This document shows positions 23,904 to 35,312 of a stretch of 64,000 nucleotides of DNA, in pieces. The stretch's first letter is position 1; the number at the start of each line of letters is the position of its first letter. The position numbers were made by a program, and so were the translations under genes. The notes under the pieces are model-generated. The model saw nothing but the letters and a program-made list of their open reading frames with translations. It did not search any database and had not been told where the DNA came from. This DNA is from Ascarosepion bandense (taxonomy: Eukaryota; Mollusca; Cephalopoda; Sepiida; Sepiidae): the NCBI GenBank assembly GCA_037127315.1, contig JBBBDQ010001451.1, forward strand, positions 352,501 through 416,500. The letters run 5' to 3'.

Positions 23904-24189
23904 TTGTCGAGCTTTATTAGCCGGCGAACTTGTTTTAATTTTTGTATTTGTTCTGCATTTTATTTTGTGTTTTAACTTGTTTTATTTTGTTTATAATTGT
24001 CACCTTGTTTAAAATTATTTCTTTTCACCTTAAAGGAAAAAAAAACTTTTTTTAAGAAAATGAACTTTTCCAATTGATATTGTGTGTCATGCGACTGATG
24101 GTTACATTAAGACAGAAATATGCCAGTGTTCAATGGGTGAGGACGTCAGTATCCTTACCCTAATGATGTTTCAGGCAGGCGGCCAACCA

Positions 24190-26420
24190 TAAAAGATCTG
24201 ACAATGTAATTATTTTCAGTCACTTTAATGTCGTGGGGCTTAGAGTCTCGAAGGGCGAGACTCAATCGCAACTTTCAGCGTCTAGGAGTGGATATATGCG
24301 CATCACAAAAGTCTCGTTTCAACGGTGGCAACCATGATTTTATACAATCGAGGAGGTTTGATATCTCAGCGTATTATTCTTTGGGTTATCTTGGCTGGTA
24401 AAACGTTTTCTGAAAGCTGTGTGGACGCTTGTCTCCGGTAGGCAGGCTTTCTGCTTTGGATGCTTCTATTAAAAATCAGGCTTTTTTTTCATCGACCATC
24501 GACTCCAGGGAGCGGGCCACCTTTCCTCTGCGCATCGATCCTTTTCTGACATCTCGGAGGATAATTTTAGCTGGTGACTGGCTGTACTTGATCGTACTGA
24601 TCGTACGGAGACTAGATTGCGTACTAAGAACCAGGGTGTATAACCATTACCGTATTTTACCGACAGGCTGGATCTTGTCGATAAGTTCAAGAAAGAGCTA
24701 CCTTGAGAGGTAGAGTAGACTTAGACTAATAGAAGTATCTCAGCGTTGGTGTTGTGTATAAGCTACATTGACTGAGTCTTAGGAGAGTCGACTTAGGGTT
24801 CTTGGGCTGCCAAGTTTTTATTCCATGATTTATTCCGACCATAAGCTTGACTGTGTCAATCTAAACTTAGATTAGCCTAGGATTAACCATAGTTGGTTAC
24901 TGGAAACTCAACATGTCGTTGTTTGATGAGAATGATTTCCAGGACCATCTTTTACTACCTTTAATGCGGGAATCCATGAGATCTGGCATTAAAAATAAGT
25001 GGAGGACTCACCTTAAGGCTATTATTAGGTTGTTTGCTGATGATTATAGTCAGAAACTGAACCAAGATAGATTAGCAGAGTGAACGGAACAAGACTCTAG
25101 AGTATAAAGATCTATACAATCATGAGATCGAGGAAACACAGCTGTAGCTAGGAGTTAGATTCTTTGCTTATCAAGAACGACCAAGCACTTGTAGGTCTGG
25201 CTAGATTAAAACAGATGTCTTCCGAGCCGACAAATATGGCCGCTGAATTGCAAGCCGAAAAAGATCGTTTATCGCACGCCTGCACATCGCTCGCGTCACA
25301 TTATTGCCGGAGCATTACAAATGACGGCATCTGTGAGGCTTTTCAATCTTATTTTCAGGATTTTTGTAACTAGGGAGACAGGTCTGAGGCCGGCTCAGCT
25401 CTACACCTATTTAGCTAGCTTTCGTCCTTCCGAGGCGACTGTAGCGGCTGGGTGCGAAGGTCCTATCACAGAGGCGGAAAATGCGTTGAAGTTTGTCGGG
25501 AGAGACAAGACTCCGGATATCGATAATCTCCCGCAGGTGGGATACTTGAGGCATGTGCATGTGTTTATCAATATGCTTGCTCTGGTCTTTAACCAATGGC
25601 TGCGGAACAAGAATGTCTACTGCTACATCGTGTTGAATACACCGGTTCCCGTCCGATCACCGAAGTTAAGCAACATCGAGTCTGGTCAGTACTTAAATGG
25701 GTGACAATTTGGGAATACCAGGTGTTGTAAACGTAAGGACATAAAATTGTCCAGCGGTCCTCCAGGTTTGGGGTTGGGTGCAGGGCTAACAACCCTGACC
25801 CGTAAAAAACAGTTTGTTACAGAAACATCAACAAAAAGTTGCTGCCCTATGCACTGAGTGTGATGGATAAATGATGATGATGATGATGATGAAGAACGAA
25901 AATATTCCCGAACGCTTCACCTGAAGTGTAATCGAATTGCTTCTCAAGAATAAACCCGGAGGGGACAGGATTCATCATTTACAACACTTAACTCAGCTGA
26001 ATACAGAGTTAAAGATTTTAGGCAGGGTTTTAGATAACCGTTTGCAGCCTTTCCTGCCCAATCTGATTGGTCACGAGCAGACATGCTCTGTGAATGTCGG
26101 ATCTATTCAGGGCAATGTGGCATCCTTGATTGTAGAACAAGACGATAGTGATAACGTGCTGATAAATTTAGATAGGGTTAACAATCAATTTCTCTGTGCT
26201 GTCCTCGAGTCGGCTTGTTTCAGGCTGTACATTCGATACTGGGTTCGTATCTTGGATGGAACCCCCGGTGCGATGATGGAAGTAAATACTGTAAAGTCGA
26301 AACCTTATATACCCAGAAAAATTTGTCAGTGCTGCCCTCTTTCACCGATACTGTAAATTCTTGCGATGGAGTCCTTCTTTTGCATGTTAAACGAAAATCT
26401 GGTTTCTAAATGTAATAACC
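24190..26420 (+). pseudogene. Tx1/L1-type LINE ORF2, decayed
   Basis: One long, multiply broken ORF2. The apurinic endonuclease region keeps an AGDW block (GDW at 24573-24581) and a YSDHKLDCV block (SDH at 24834-24842), both conserved in APE-type nucleases of LINEs. The linker (24910-25090) keeps a WRTHLKA-like stretch. The reverse-transcriptase fingers are at 25388-25612 (ITEAENALKFVGRDKTPDID, NMLALVFNQWL). They are cut by a 5S-SINE and resume at 25925-26360 (LLKNKPGGDRI, LNTELKILGRVLDNRLQPFL, IGHEQTCSVN, VLINLDRVNNQFL, KICQCCPLSPIL). The order matches Tx1-like proteins as I remember them. The catalytic YxDD box and the C-terminus were not found. Numerous stops and shifts: inactive. Confidence 0.8.
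25617..25895 (+). mobile_element. 5S rRNA-derived SINE, best copy
   Basis: A nearly complete 5S head (25620-25735: CGTGTTGAATACACCGGTTC, GATCACCGAAGTTAAGCAAC, GGTCAGTACTTAAATGGGTG, GGGAATACCAGGTGTTGTAA). Then a body of about 130 bp (GTCCAGCGGTCCTCCAGG, GGGTGCAGGGCTAACAACCC, TTGTTACAGAAACATCAACA) and a (GAT)n tail at 25868-25892. The tail points to mobilisation by an RTE or L2-like LINE. It sits inside the Tx1-like ORF2, so it is younger than that element. The 5S promoter elements look mostly intact, so it may once have been transcribed by Pol III. Confidence 0.85.
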
Positions 26421-26989
26421 CTTCCCGGTGCTACGACTTCAACAACATATATACCGCTTATGCGTGAGCGACTTCATGAAAAAAAGTGGGTGGGGGCAAG
26501 ACTGGCGAAGTAGGCAAGGAAGTCAGCAGGCATGAGAGGGTAACAGAAGCCAAGATCAACCATTGTTTATTATTTTAGTTTAAAAAGATTTGTTGTATTT
26601 TTAGTTTGTTTTTGGGTTCATCCCCTTCCCATCATTTCATCTTTCATTAAATGTTTTAATTTATATTTTATATTGTATATAAATACATTTTCATTGTCAC
26701 GGGGTTTTTCCCTTTTTAGGTGTCCCTTGTAAGTTTGTAGTATTGTGGTGTATGAATGATTAGGAGCTGATGGATGGGTTCTTTTGGTTATTATTCAAAT
26801 TGTAATGAGTGAATGAGTCGTGATAGCGTTTAGCTAGGTATAGGATAGTTAAGAGTGTACCACTCTCTACCCTTCCCCTTTTCGGGCCTGTGCCACAATT
26901 TTTGTATTCTATCTTTATATATACATATTGCCAAAATGAACTACGACAAATCTACTGCCTTGCAGTTAGGTGAATAGAAGAGAGTCTCT
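26421..26989. other. No recognisable feature
   Basis: AT-rich spacer after the LINE. Confidence 0.45.
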
Positions 26990-27345
26990 GAAGTAATTGA
27001 CAGATACATGCGACCGTAAATAAGGTCAGCAAAAGTGACAACCGTGTTGAAAGTCGATAGACCAGCAAGAATGTGGTTGATAGATACATTCGGCTGTAGT
27101 TAAAGCAAAAAAAGGACAAGCGTGGTTAGGAGGTATATCCGACCGTAGATGATGTTAACAAAGCGCAACGGGAAACAAACAAACATCGCGTAGGCATTAT
27201 AGGCGATACAAATGTCTAGAGCTTTTGGCTGAAGAGAGAGACTTCCGCCGGCTTCCGACTCCCAACGGGACCCCTTATGTCTGTGCTCCCTTCGGTTCCC
27301 TCCCCCGTTCCACGGAAGCGTCAATGTCGAATAAAATGTGTTTAT
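26990..27345 (+). repeat. Repeat L (copy 2)
   Basis: Matches 20180-20690 in order and sequence of its subrepeats but lacks the (CA)n insertion. Ends in TCGAATAAAATGTG. Confidence 0.5.
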
Positions 27346-29154
27346 ATTTTTTTATGTGTGTGTGTTCCCCGTTGTTTTTCATCTGTACTACGCAACATCT
27401 TTACTTGGATGAACGGGCCAATATAAATATTCCGCATCTGGTTTGAATCCACCCTCAAGTTGGAGATTAAAGCCAATGTGGCAGTTCGTCTGTAGCCTCA
27501 GAGAAAATTTTCCTGGAAGGGTAAGACAGGATTTTCCATCTACCCTATTCTTACCAGCTCTTGTTACTTCCCCTCCCAATACTCAGACGTATTTTATTTG
27601 TTCAATTGTTTCAAGTTTTGTTTTACTTAATGTGGGGCGACAAGGTTCCTATGATGTGTCGCGGGTCTGTTGCCTCTATCCGGCTGAGCGCAGTTTTAAA
27701 AGGCGAACTAATTGAAGGCTATATGGTTCGCATCCTGGGCGAGTTCAGTCTGAAGCAATGTTGTTCCACAGCTGAAGAAGAATGAACACTGTGTTCTTGT
27801 TTTTATTAAAGAAATACAAGAGATTCGTGATTTGGACGATGCAACCGAAGAAATCTTATAAAAGTGAGAACTTTTCCTCTTCCCCATTTCATTTTTAGTG
27901 CCTGGTTAAAGTCAAAATTCGAGTAGAAAAGGGTGACTTTTTCAGTAAAATTAGACAAAACATTTGTGTATATTTTGTGCTTAGTTTGCTTTAGAAGGGA
28001 TACTTTAGAGTCGCATCTAGAAGTGAGCCAGGATTAAAGAAATTTGGTCGCCGGATTATGCACTTGTCATCCCAGTCCAGTTATAAGTTAAAATAAGACG
28101 TTTTCCATTTGATCTAATCCTCTGAATTTAACTTAGCTAGAGTATAAGTGTTCATCGGCCCTTTTATTTTGGCTCCCTTTCCTGTTTATCTTCCGTTTAT
28201 TCACCTTCATTTCTCATTTAGTTGTCAGGTATGGTATTAACTTTGGGCTGCTTTTCGTTTTGAGGTCGATCTTTCGTAATTGTTATTGTGTTTAAATGTG
28301 AGAGAGGAAGTGCGATTGTAGAACACATGAAATTGATTTCTTAATCCCACAATATTTTTGTCCTGTTAATTGTTATCTCTGTGATGATTAAACTGCAGAT
28401 AGTGTTCCATATTAGCACTAATTTTGTTTAGTTGTGTAGAGTTTTGCCTCATGAACATCATGAAAAATGTTTTTTTCCTGAACACTGGGGAATTATTTTG
28501 TGTTAGATTTTTATCTCCCAGTCGTTCACAAATATTGTACATATGGAATAAGATAGGGATTCTTAGAGAAACATGGTATTATGTTGCCTGCGTAAGGATG
28601 AGATCGTGTTGTGTGAATAAGATGTATTGGTAAAAGAAGAATATATGAACGATTGGCTCAATGGAGTCTAGCTAAGTTATTGATAGGACAAGTAAAAACT
28701 AGCTTCCCGATCCCGACATTGCTCTTGTGGTGCATTTGTACATACCACGATAAATATAAAGTACCGTTGCAGTCAGTCAAGCTAATCCTAACCTTGGAAG
28801 TCTTGTTACTGACGTGCCCAGACCTATTTTTTTAGCAAGTGGAGTTGCTACAATTTAGACTGCGTCCAAAGAAAATTTATTTCTTGATACAAAATTTTTT
28901 CCTTAAGTTTATTTTGATTTTTTATTTACTTCTTTCGTTCATTCATTTTTTGTTTGAATTTACTTTTTTGATTTTGCTGTTCAAATTTTTATTTTTAATT
29001 CAGCTTTGGCCGCCATCTTTATTTTTATCTGGTTTAACAATTTCATTACGAGGAAATAAAAAAAAGCAAAAGTTGTGTATTGATTAATTTGGGGAGTGAT
29101 AATGATTTACTGATAAAATCGTACTAATTAACTCATATCTGGGTGGGAAAGAAG
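27346..29154. other. No recognisable gene
   Basis: 1.8 kb without a nameable repeat or coding region. Short frames (27443-27715, 27579-27388 minus, 28424-28633, 28839-29087) have no recognised motif. Because repeat L ends just upstream with a poly(A)-like signal, the start of this stretch could be the inside of an LTR element, but no primer-binding site or gag motif was seen. Confidence 0.35.
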
Positions 29155-29490
29155 AAGTGGATTCATTCCTTTCTCAAATGTATTTGCCCGTAAGTAAATG
29201 TAAAAGACCCGACTGGATTTCGATTTTCAATTTTGAGTCGTTTTTTCAGAACTTGGTATTTCCAAACGGTTACCCATCTAGGCACTGACCGGGCTTATCA
29301 TTGTTTAACTCCGGTAATTGTGTGTGAAACATTGTTTAAACATGATGGCGATTTTCTAAGCTCAGCTTAGATATGGCACACGGTCGAAAGTATGAAACAC
29401 TCAATGAGGATCGAACTCACTAATCAGTTTTAACTGGTTCTAGCGAGACAAGCTTGTTGACCGTTACACCACCTCGAGGTGTGAGTTTTT
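29155..29490 (-). repeat. Nested SINE debris (family A scrap, 5S scrap, tRNA-SINE C)
   Basis: 29155-29235: family A body scrap. 29255-29335: reverse 5S scrap (TTACCCATCTAGGCACTGAC, TTTAACTCCGGTAATTG). 29340-29490: a tRNA-like SINE (family C). Read in reverse, family C has TGGTGTAACGGTCAACAAGC as box A and GAGTTCGATCC as box B, and ends in CTAAGCTGAGCTTAGAAAAT. Family C also occurs at 31345-31480 and 60885-60992. Confidence 0.65.
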
Positions 29491-30185
29491 TCAACGGGAT
29501 GTCGTCGCAGGCAAAATGTTGTAAATTATCCGAATAGATTTATTTGAATGAACTCAAAATTAGTGATTTAAATGCAATCTTCTAAGCCTTTTGAGGTGAA
29601 TCTCATTTAATTACGGCAATTTGTCAATATTAATTTACAGTGGGGTACAACGAATATACTTGGCCGAGTTTCTCTGCAATAATTAATGTTTCTTCTTACA
29701 AATTTTGCTATAGGTTAGAAAAGGCTAAACTGAAGATTCAGTTTTTTTGTCGACCTGTGATATACGTTTTCATGAAATAATAATTCAGCTGAAAATGTCA
29801 TTATACGACCTGCTATATCCCTTGCTTTCTTTTTAAAATATACCACACTGCGATTGAATGAACTTCGGGCAAATTAGATGACCCAACTCGTACATCACTT
29901 ATGTAGAAAGAAATATCCGAGGTCTTTTCGCGTAGACTTTAGGCTCTCATCGACACTCATGATCGAAGGAGGGCGATGTCCATTAGATGTGCTGGCGCCG
30001 AGTAAAGTCATGAATTAAACGACTTAGCGTGGCGAGTGAAATGCGATCAGTTTATTGATCATAGAACTATACAGCAATTAATCTGTATTTTGAGTGGCGA
30101 TTTTCTGTAGGGAATTTTTAACAGTTTTCCAGAGCCAAACCCAAACATTTTCTAGAACCAAATTCCAGAGAGTAGATACCACAAA
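29491..30185. other. No recognisable feature
   Basis: No coding or repeat structure that I can name. Confidence 0.45.
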
Positions 30186-30472
30186 TCTAAACTTCTTTAT
30201 AAATGGAGCTTTGTGTGTGTCTGTGTGTGTCTGTGTGTATGTCCGTTACTTATAGACTCCGAAACGACTGAACCGATTTTCGTGAAAATTTACACAGCTA
30301 TTAGCTATAGCTAGGTTTTGTACCCCGCGATAAATATCGAAAATCGATCATCGAAAAATCGTAAAGGAATGGTCCGATTTTAATCAAATTTTATACACTC
30401 TTAGACAAAGACATAAGAAACGATATTCAGAAGTTTCAAGTTTGCAGTTCTTACAATCGTGCAGAAAATCAG

Positions 30473-30527
<55 letters not shown>

Positions 30528-30921
30528 GCAAGATGTTTGGATGTTTGTGTGTGTGTTTATCTGCCTATATGTCTGAATATTCCTGTTCAGCCCTTTTATT
30601 TTTAGTTTTTGCTTCGGGTTTGGCTCTAAGTAGCTATAATTGTACTTCTTAGTCTCAGCCATGAAACCATTTACTCAGAGAACTTGTTTAGCCTTCAAAA
30701 TTCAGTTTACGATGAAAAAACTTATGTGAGGTCGATACCAAGAAATCAAAATTTGACTTACATTCATTCATTTTTCTTTCAGTCTACGGTTTCGCTTTAA
30801 CTGGAAACAACTATTGCTTTGTAGTTTTTCGTACCAACATCCAAAGAGTCTGAGCTCCAGGACCATGGATTAATTTTAAAGCTTTCATTACATCCGAGCA
30901 ACGCCGGGCTATACTGCTAGT
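30186..30921 (+). mobile_element. Helitron-like element, full length
   Basis: 5' TCTAAACTTCTTTATAAATG. 3' hairpin CCGAGCAACGCCGGG, then CTATACTGCTAGT. It has an internal (AT)n at 30474-30523 and a longer 3' half than 8047-8558 (extra block with GTTTTTGCTTCGGGTTTGGC and GGTTTCGCTTTAACTGGAAA). The base after CTAGT is T, as expected for insertion between A and T. Confidence 0.7.
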
Positions 30922-31029
30922 TACTATATAAACATTTACAAAAATCTATCTCCTCTCAAAAGCACACATATACAGATATTTCATAAAATATTTTTTGCGG
31001 ATAGCCATGTTTCCGTTGATATATCTGCT

Positions 31030-31275
31030 TTTTAGCCGAATTCGAATTCTAGTTGAATTCGTTGCATACACTTACGCACAAATACCCTTGGGAAAGGTAT
31101 TAATCCGTCTCTTCTCGCTTCTGCTATTAGTTAAATAATTGTGTTGCATAGCCTTAGTTGGCAACCAGTCTAGCAAAAAAAGTAATGGCAACCTACTGCG
31201 GGAAAATTTTCTGCCTGGTCAGTCATGTCTAGAGAGAAACATGATCGCCTAAGTGTGCATCACAAAGGCATTGAA
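31030..31275 (+). mobile_element. tRNA-derived SINE (family A), 5'-truncated
   Basis: Begins within box B (GAATTCGAATTCTAGTTGAA), continues with CCCTTGGGAAAGGTATTAAT, and ends near GAAACATGATCGCCTAAGTG. Confidence 0.75.
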
Positions 31276-31344
31276 CTTTTGTTTACCGTCTTCGGTTTTC
31301 TAGAGTTTTTAATAAAAGTGTCCGCTCTTCGGTAGGTTTCGAAC

Positions 31345-31480
31345 TCACGTCTCTCTCATGATGACATTCTAAGCGTAGCATGTCCGAAAGCATTGAGCAC
31401 ATAGTGAGGATGGAACTCACTATTCAATGGAAATTAATCTAGCATGACAAGCTTACTAAGCCTTAGACCATGTAGAAGAG
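31345..31480 (-). mobile_element. tRNA-SINE family C
   Basis: In reverse: CATGGTCTAAGGCTTAGTAA as head and GAGTTCCATCC at the box B position. Diverged from 29340-29490 but with the same order. Confidence 0.55.
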
Positions 31481-31689
31481 TTTCTGTGACCCTGTTATGT
31501 AGAGGAAATTACCGTATAGTCTGTGCCAGGTATTGATGAACAACTGCATCAGGTTCTGAATGGAAGTCAAACAAAAATACTCAGAATATGCCAATTTTAA
31601 CCATAATATTTTGTTATACTGGTACATCCTGCCATCCCCGAGAATAGAATGCTCTCCGTTATAAAAGACGGTAACGAGAGGTACAACGA

Positions 31690-32560
31690 GGGCAAAGGTC
31701 TTAGGCATTCGCCTGACTGTTCTATGACACTGTCAGCCCTCTGCCTTCGGGCAGAGGGCGCTCTCTGTTTCCGAGCAGAGAGCACAAACCCAGTTGTGGT
31801 TCCGCCGAAGGGTAGATCCAAGACTGGGGAAAAATAGACAGAGATTTTTTGGCCCGGCTATATGGCCAGAAATATCCACTATAAAATGACCATGTGTCAC
31901 ATCTGGCTTGCGTGGGACGGCAAGTAAATACAAAAGTTCTTGGTCATTCGCCTGACTGCTCTATGACACTGTCAGCTCTCTGCCTTTGGATAGAGGGCGC
32001 TCTCTACTTCCAAGCAGAGAGCACAAACCCAGTCGTGGTTCCGCCGAAGGGTAGATCCACGACTGGGGAAAATAGACAGAGATTATTTGGCCCGGCTATA
32101 TGGCCGGGAATACCCACTATAAAATGACCATGTGTCACATCTGGCCTTGCGTGGGAAGGCTAGTAAATACAGAAAGGTCTGAAGCATTCGCCTGACTGCT
32201 CTATGACACTGTCAGCACTCTGTCTTCGGGTATAGGGCGACCTCCTACTTCCGAGCAGAGAGCACAAACCCAGTCGTGATTCCGTCGAAGTGTAGAACCA
32301 CGACTGGAGAAAAATAGACAGAGATTCTTTGGCCCGGCTATATGGCCGGGAATACCCACTATAAAATGTCCATGTGTCACATCTGGCCTTGTGTGGGATG
32401 GCTAGTAAATACAAAAGCTCTTAGGCATTTGCCTGACTGCTCTATAACACTGTCAGCACTCTGTCTTCGGGTAGAGGGCGCTCTCTGCTTCCGAGCAGAG
32501 AGCAAAAAGCCAGTCGTGGTTCCGCCGAAGGGTAAAACCACGAATGGGGAAAAATATATA
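31690..32560 (+). repeat. Satellite, about 239-bp unit, four copies
   Basis: Unit starts (GGCATTCGCCTGACTG-like) lie at about 31704, 31942, 32183 and 32424. Each unit holds two adjacent hairpins, the first with CTCTGCCTTCGGGCAGAG and the second with GCTCTCTGTTTCCGAGCAGAGAGC-type arms, a third fold around CCAGTCGTGGTTCCG and GATCCACGACTGG, and TTGGCCCGGCTATATGGCC. The unit frame reading LSALCLRAEGALCFRAES stays open in three of the four, probably because the array is young. Function unknown. Confidence 0.9.
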
Positions 32561-32870
32561 AGTCAATCAGGTGACATACGTAATACGAGCTTGGGCGGTC
32601 ACGTCTCGAAAGAGACATGACTGACTGGGTAGAAAATTTTGTCGCAGTAGGTTGGCATTACCTTTCTGCCCTCGATTGGCTGCCAAACAAAGCTATAGAA
32701 CCCAATCTGTCCTGCTATTTAACGTATAACTGGGAAAAAATGATGGATTAATACCTTCTCCAGTGGTATTTGTGCGTATGTGAATGCAACGAATTGTACT
32801 TGAATTCTAACTCGGTTCTCATATTTCTCGTTCAGATTCGATATTCACTGCACTACAACGCATATAAAAT
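32561..32870 (-). mobile_element. tRNA-derived SINE (family A), full length
   Basis: Reverse copy abutting the satellite: GTGACATACGTAATACGAGC at its 3' end and GATTCGATATTCACTGCACT, ACAACGCATATAA at its head. Confidence 0.8.
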
Positions 32871-32888
32871 GCAAACTTCTAACCCCCC

Positions 32889-32927
<39 letters not shown>

Positions 32928-33034
32928 TTAGAACATGTACATTATTTTTTAAAGCTCTATATATTATATATCGAGCACTGTTTTAAATTAATGTTTTGGA
33001 CGTTGCAAATATTCTTTCTCCGTTCTACATACAA

Positions 33035-33120
<86 letters not shown>
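32889..33120. repeat. (AT)n and (AT)n(GT)n microsatellites
   Basis: (AT)n at 32891-32933 and 33040-33070, running directly into (GT)n to 33120. 32934-33039 between them is unassigned. Confidence 0.95.
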
Positions 33121-33123
<3 letters not shown>

Positions 33124-33355
33124 GGGGAAACATACCTATTCCTCACATAATGGAAGTTCTTAGGAAGTTCATGGGACTACTATTGGAGTTCAGTAGAACT
33201 ACTAGGCAGTTGATATTAGCCGGAAGTTGCCGAATACTCAGGAGTCAGCTTTCAATGGAAGATTACAAAGTTCCTAACATTTTGGGTACGTTAAGTCGAT
33301 TAGCAACCGACATAGCACGATTGTAACCTTCAGTGCGAAAACTACTTCACAATAG
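33121..33355. other. Unassigned sequence
   Basis: An open frame continues from the (GT)n tract to 33326 on the plus strand, but the codons after the repeat match no family that I recognise. Confidence 0.4.
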
Positions 33356-33507
33356 TGTGTGTATGTGTGTGTGTGTGCTTCTCTCTCCTTGTGTGTGTGT
33401 GCTTCTCTCTCCTTGTGTGTGTGTGTGTGTCAAATTTCATATATTTAATATCTATTAAAGTATAATATGATAAAAAGACAAAATGAAAATTTATCTTAGC
33501 CGATGCG

Positions 33508-33533
33508 TTTCGTCTACAGATAGACTTTATCAG
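33508..33533 (-). other. Hammerhead-like hairpin motif, degenerate
   Basis: Read on the minus strand: CTGATAAA, a perfect 5-bp stem (GTCTA with TAGAC, loop TCTG), then GAAAC. Hammerheads need CUGANGA before helix II; here the G is A and one extra A is present, so activity is unlikely. A (GT)n tract at 33356-33431 lies nearby. Confidence 0.45.
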
Positions 33534-33641
33534 GATTTTATTTTGCAACAAATGTTTGTAAACAAAAGTAAAACTGTTAAAATATTAATATTTAAATATT
33601 GATTGCATAAAAAATTGAGTAGCATCATCATTTCCTCACTT

Positions 33642-34113
33642 TTGTGCGAAACCGCGGTAGGTCTTGGCGATCTTGCGATTTTTTTCGTGTGTTTTTGCTC
33701 TGCGTGACTGCCTCTTTGTTAACCCTTTTTGGTTAGTTTAGTATCGAGCACTTTTCTTTCTTTGTGGTTCGTTCCGTTTGAGGGTTTTTCTTCTTTGCTG
33801 TGAAGAACTGTATGTATTGTCGGTGCTACGCAGCTTTCTTTTTTTTCCCCTCTTTGTCCAAAGCTCTATAGCCGAGGACAATAACGGAGTTAGATTCTGC
33901 TGGTTATTCGTGGTCTTTAAAAATTACTTGTGTAACATTTTAAGATTTGAATACGTACAGAGTCGATTTTATTATTATTATTATTATTTTAGGCTCTGGA
34001 TTTATCCATCGAGCACTCTTTACCAACTAGTAATGGAGCAAATAGATGTAGGGCCCTGACGAGCCGTTGTGCGAAACCGCGGTAGGTCTTGGCGATCTTG
34101 CGATTTTTTTCGT
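33642..34113 (+). mobile_element. Retrozyme-like unit bounded by 47-bp direct repeats
   Basis: An exact 47-bp direct repeat (33642-33688 and 34067-34113, starting TTGTGCGAAACCGCGGTAGG and ending in seven T and CGT) brackets a unit of 425 bp with no protein-coding content. The downstream repeat overlaps the 3' half of a hammerhead-like fold at 34050-34090. Retrozymes are small non-coding retroelements whose ends carry hammerhead ribozymes, and in animals they are a few hundred bases long and found as full or partial tandem copies. The layout here, one unit plus a partial second copy starting inside the ribozyme, fits that. It is also compatible with a 3' scrap of a larger element. The class call is inference. 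Confidence 0.5.
34050..34090 (+). ncRNA. Candidate hammerhead ribozyme (type I layout)
   Basis: By hand this 41-base segment folds as follows. Helix I pairs AGGGCC (34050-34055) with GGTCTT (34085-34090), including two G-U pairs. The core CTGACGA is 34056-34062. Helix II pairs GC (34063-34064) with GC (34071-34072). GAAA is 34073-34076. Helix III has A34076-T34083 and C34077-G34082 around a CGCG loop. The cleavage-site base is A34084. All strictly conserved core bases of the hammerhead are present. Weak point: helix II is only two base pairs. Very short helix III stems are reported for hammerheads of Penelope-like elements. Confidence 0.5.
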
Positions 34114-35213
34114 ATATATATATATATATATATGTATAGTTTTTGATAAATTAATTTAACTTTAAATAGTACTTTAACCCCTCTACCTTCCTCTCCCAGT
34201 CTCCTTTGATTGTCTTCCTTTAAAAAAATATGGATTCTTTTACTAATTTAATCCCCGATTTCCTATGCTAATATATATATATATCTTTTTCACATCATAA
34301 TTTTTATAAATTTTTTATGAATTATATATAAAAAAATTTATTTAAATTAATTTGAAAAAAATGTTTAATTTTTAATTTATAATTTTTAAAAATCTTTATT
34401 CTTATTTTTATCTAGTTTATTTATACTTAGAGCTATCTTTAATTAGATTAATTCATTTCTTTATATCTTATATCTACTTTTTTCCCCTGAATATGTTTTT
34501 TCTAAAAAGCCTCTTTTTTCTAAAACTTTAACCCTTTTATAAAATTAGTTTTGTTTGACACGTATCGAGCGTTTCTAATATAGGAAAATGTTTTCTTTTT
34601 TCTTTTTCTTTTCTTTTCTTCTTTTCTTCCCTTTTCTTTATTTTTCTTGCCCCCCACTTCCTCTTTTTATTTTGTTTAACCCAATTCTCAATTTAACACC
34701 ACTTTCCACCCCTTTCCTTTGTAAGCTAGACGAAGCCAAATTTTCTATTTCTTCACTATCTAAAACTTAAAATCTAAATATAGACATAATTTGCTTCCAA
34801 AATTTTTTGTGACGTTAATTTCTTAAATCTTAACCGTCATTTATTTTTTTTTTCATTTCTCTTTTTTATTTTTATTTTTTAATCCCTTTTTTATTCTTAA
34901 TTTTATTTCCATTTTGAAATATGTACCGTTGCAGAGGATATGTGAAAACTCTCTTAGGGATTTCATGTTGAAATGTTTTCGAAATTTAAAAATTTATATT
35001 ATTATTTTTCGTAATAAAAATTTATCGTAAATAATCAGGCCGGTAGATATAAATATAAAATACTGTTTAATTAAAAAAACAGAATATCTACTTAAATACG
35101 AGTGTCGGTAAAAATAATGTTCAAAATAATTCATTACAAATTGTCGGTTGCTTATAACCAAGTTTCGTTAAAATTCGTTAATTTCCATAATATATATAAA
35201 TATATATTTTTCT
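34114..35213. other. T-rich non-coding DNA
   Basis: About 1.1 kb of AT- and T-rich sequence with polypyrimidine runs (34590-34650), similar in style to the 3' UTR of the Penelope-like element at 41130-42330. Possibly a related UTR, but no specific match was found. Confidence 0.4.
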
Positions 35214-35312
35214 AAACATATGTTGCTAAATATAAGAGACAACGAATGTCTATTATGTTTAATCATAAGCCGTTCTAAACGTTAACATGTAGGTCATATC
35301 GGACAGATTTTG

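Noticed and set aside
25617..25735. Functional 5S rRNA gene
   Set aside because: Several substitutions in conserved 5S positions, no T-run terminator directly after the 5S part, and fusion to a SINE body with a (GAT)n tail.
31649..32620. Repeated plus-strand frames in the 239-bp satellite as a tandem-repeat protein
   Set aside because: Frames are interrupted between units and start codons are not shared. Kept as a satellite, with the open frame noted.
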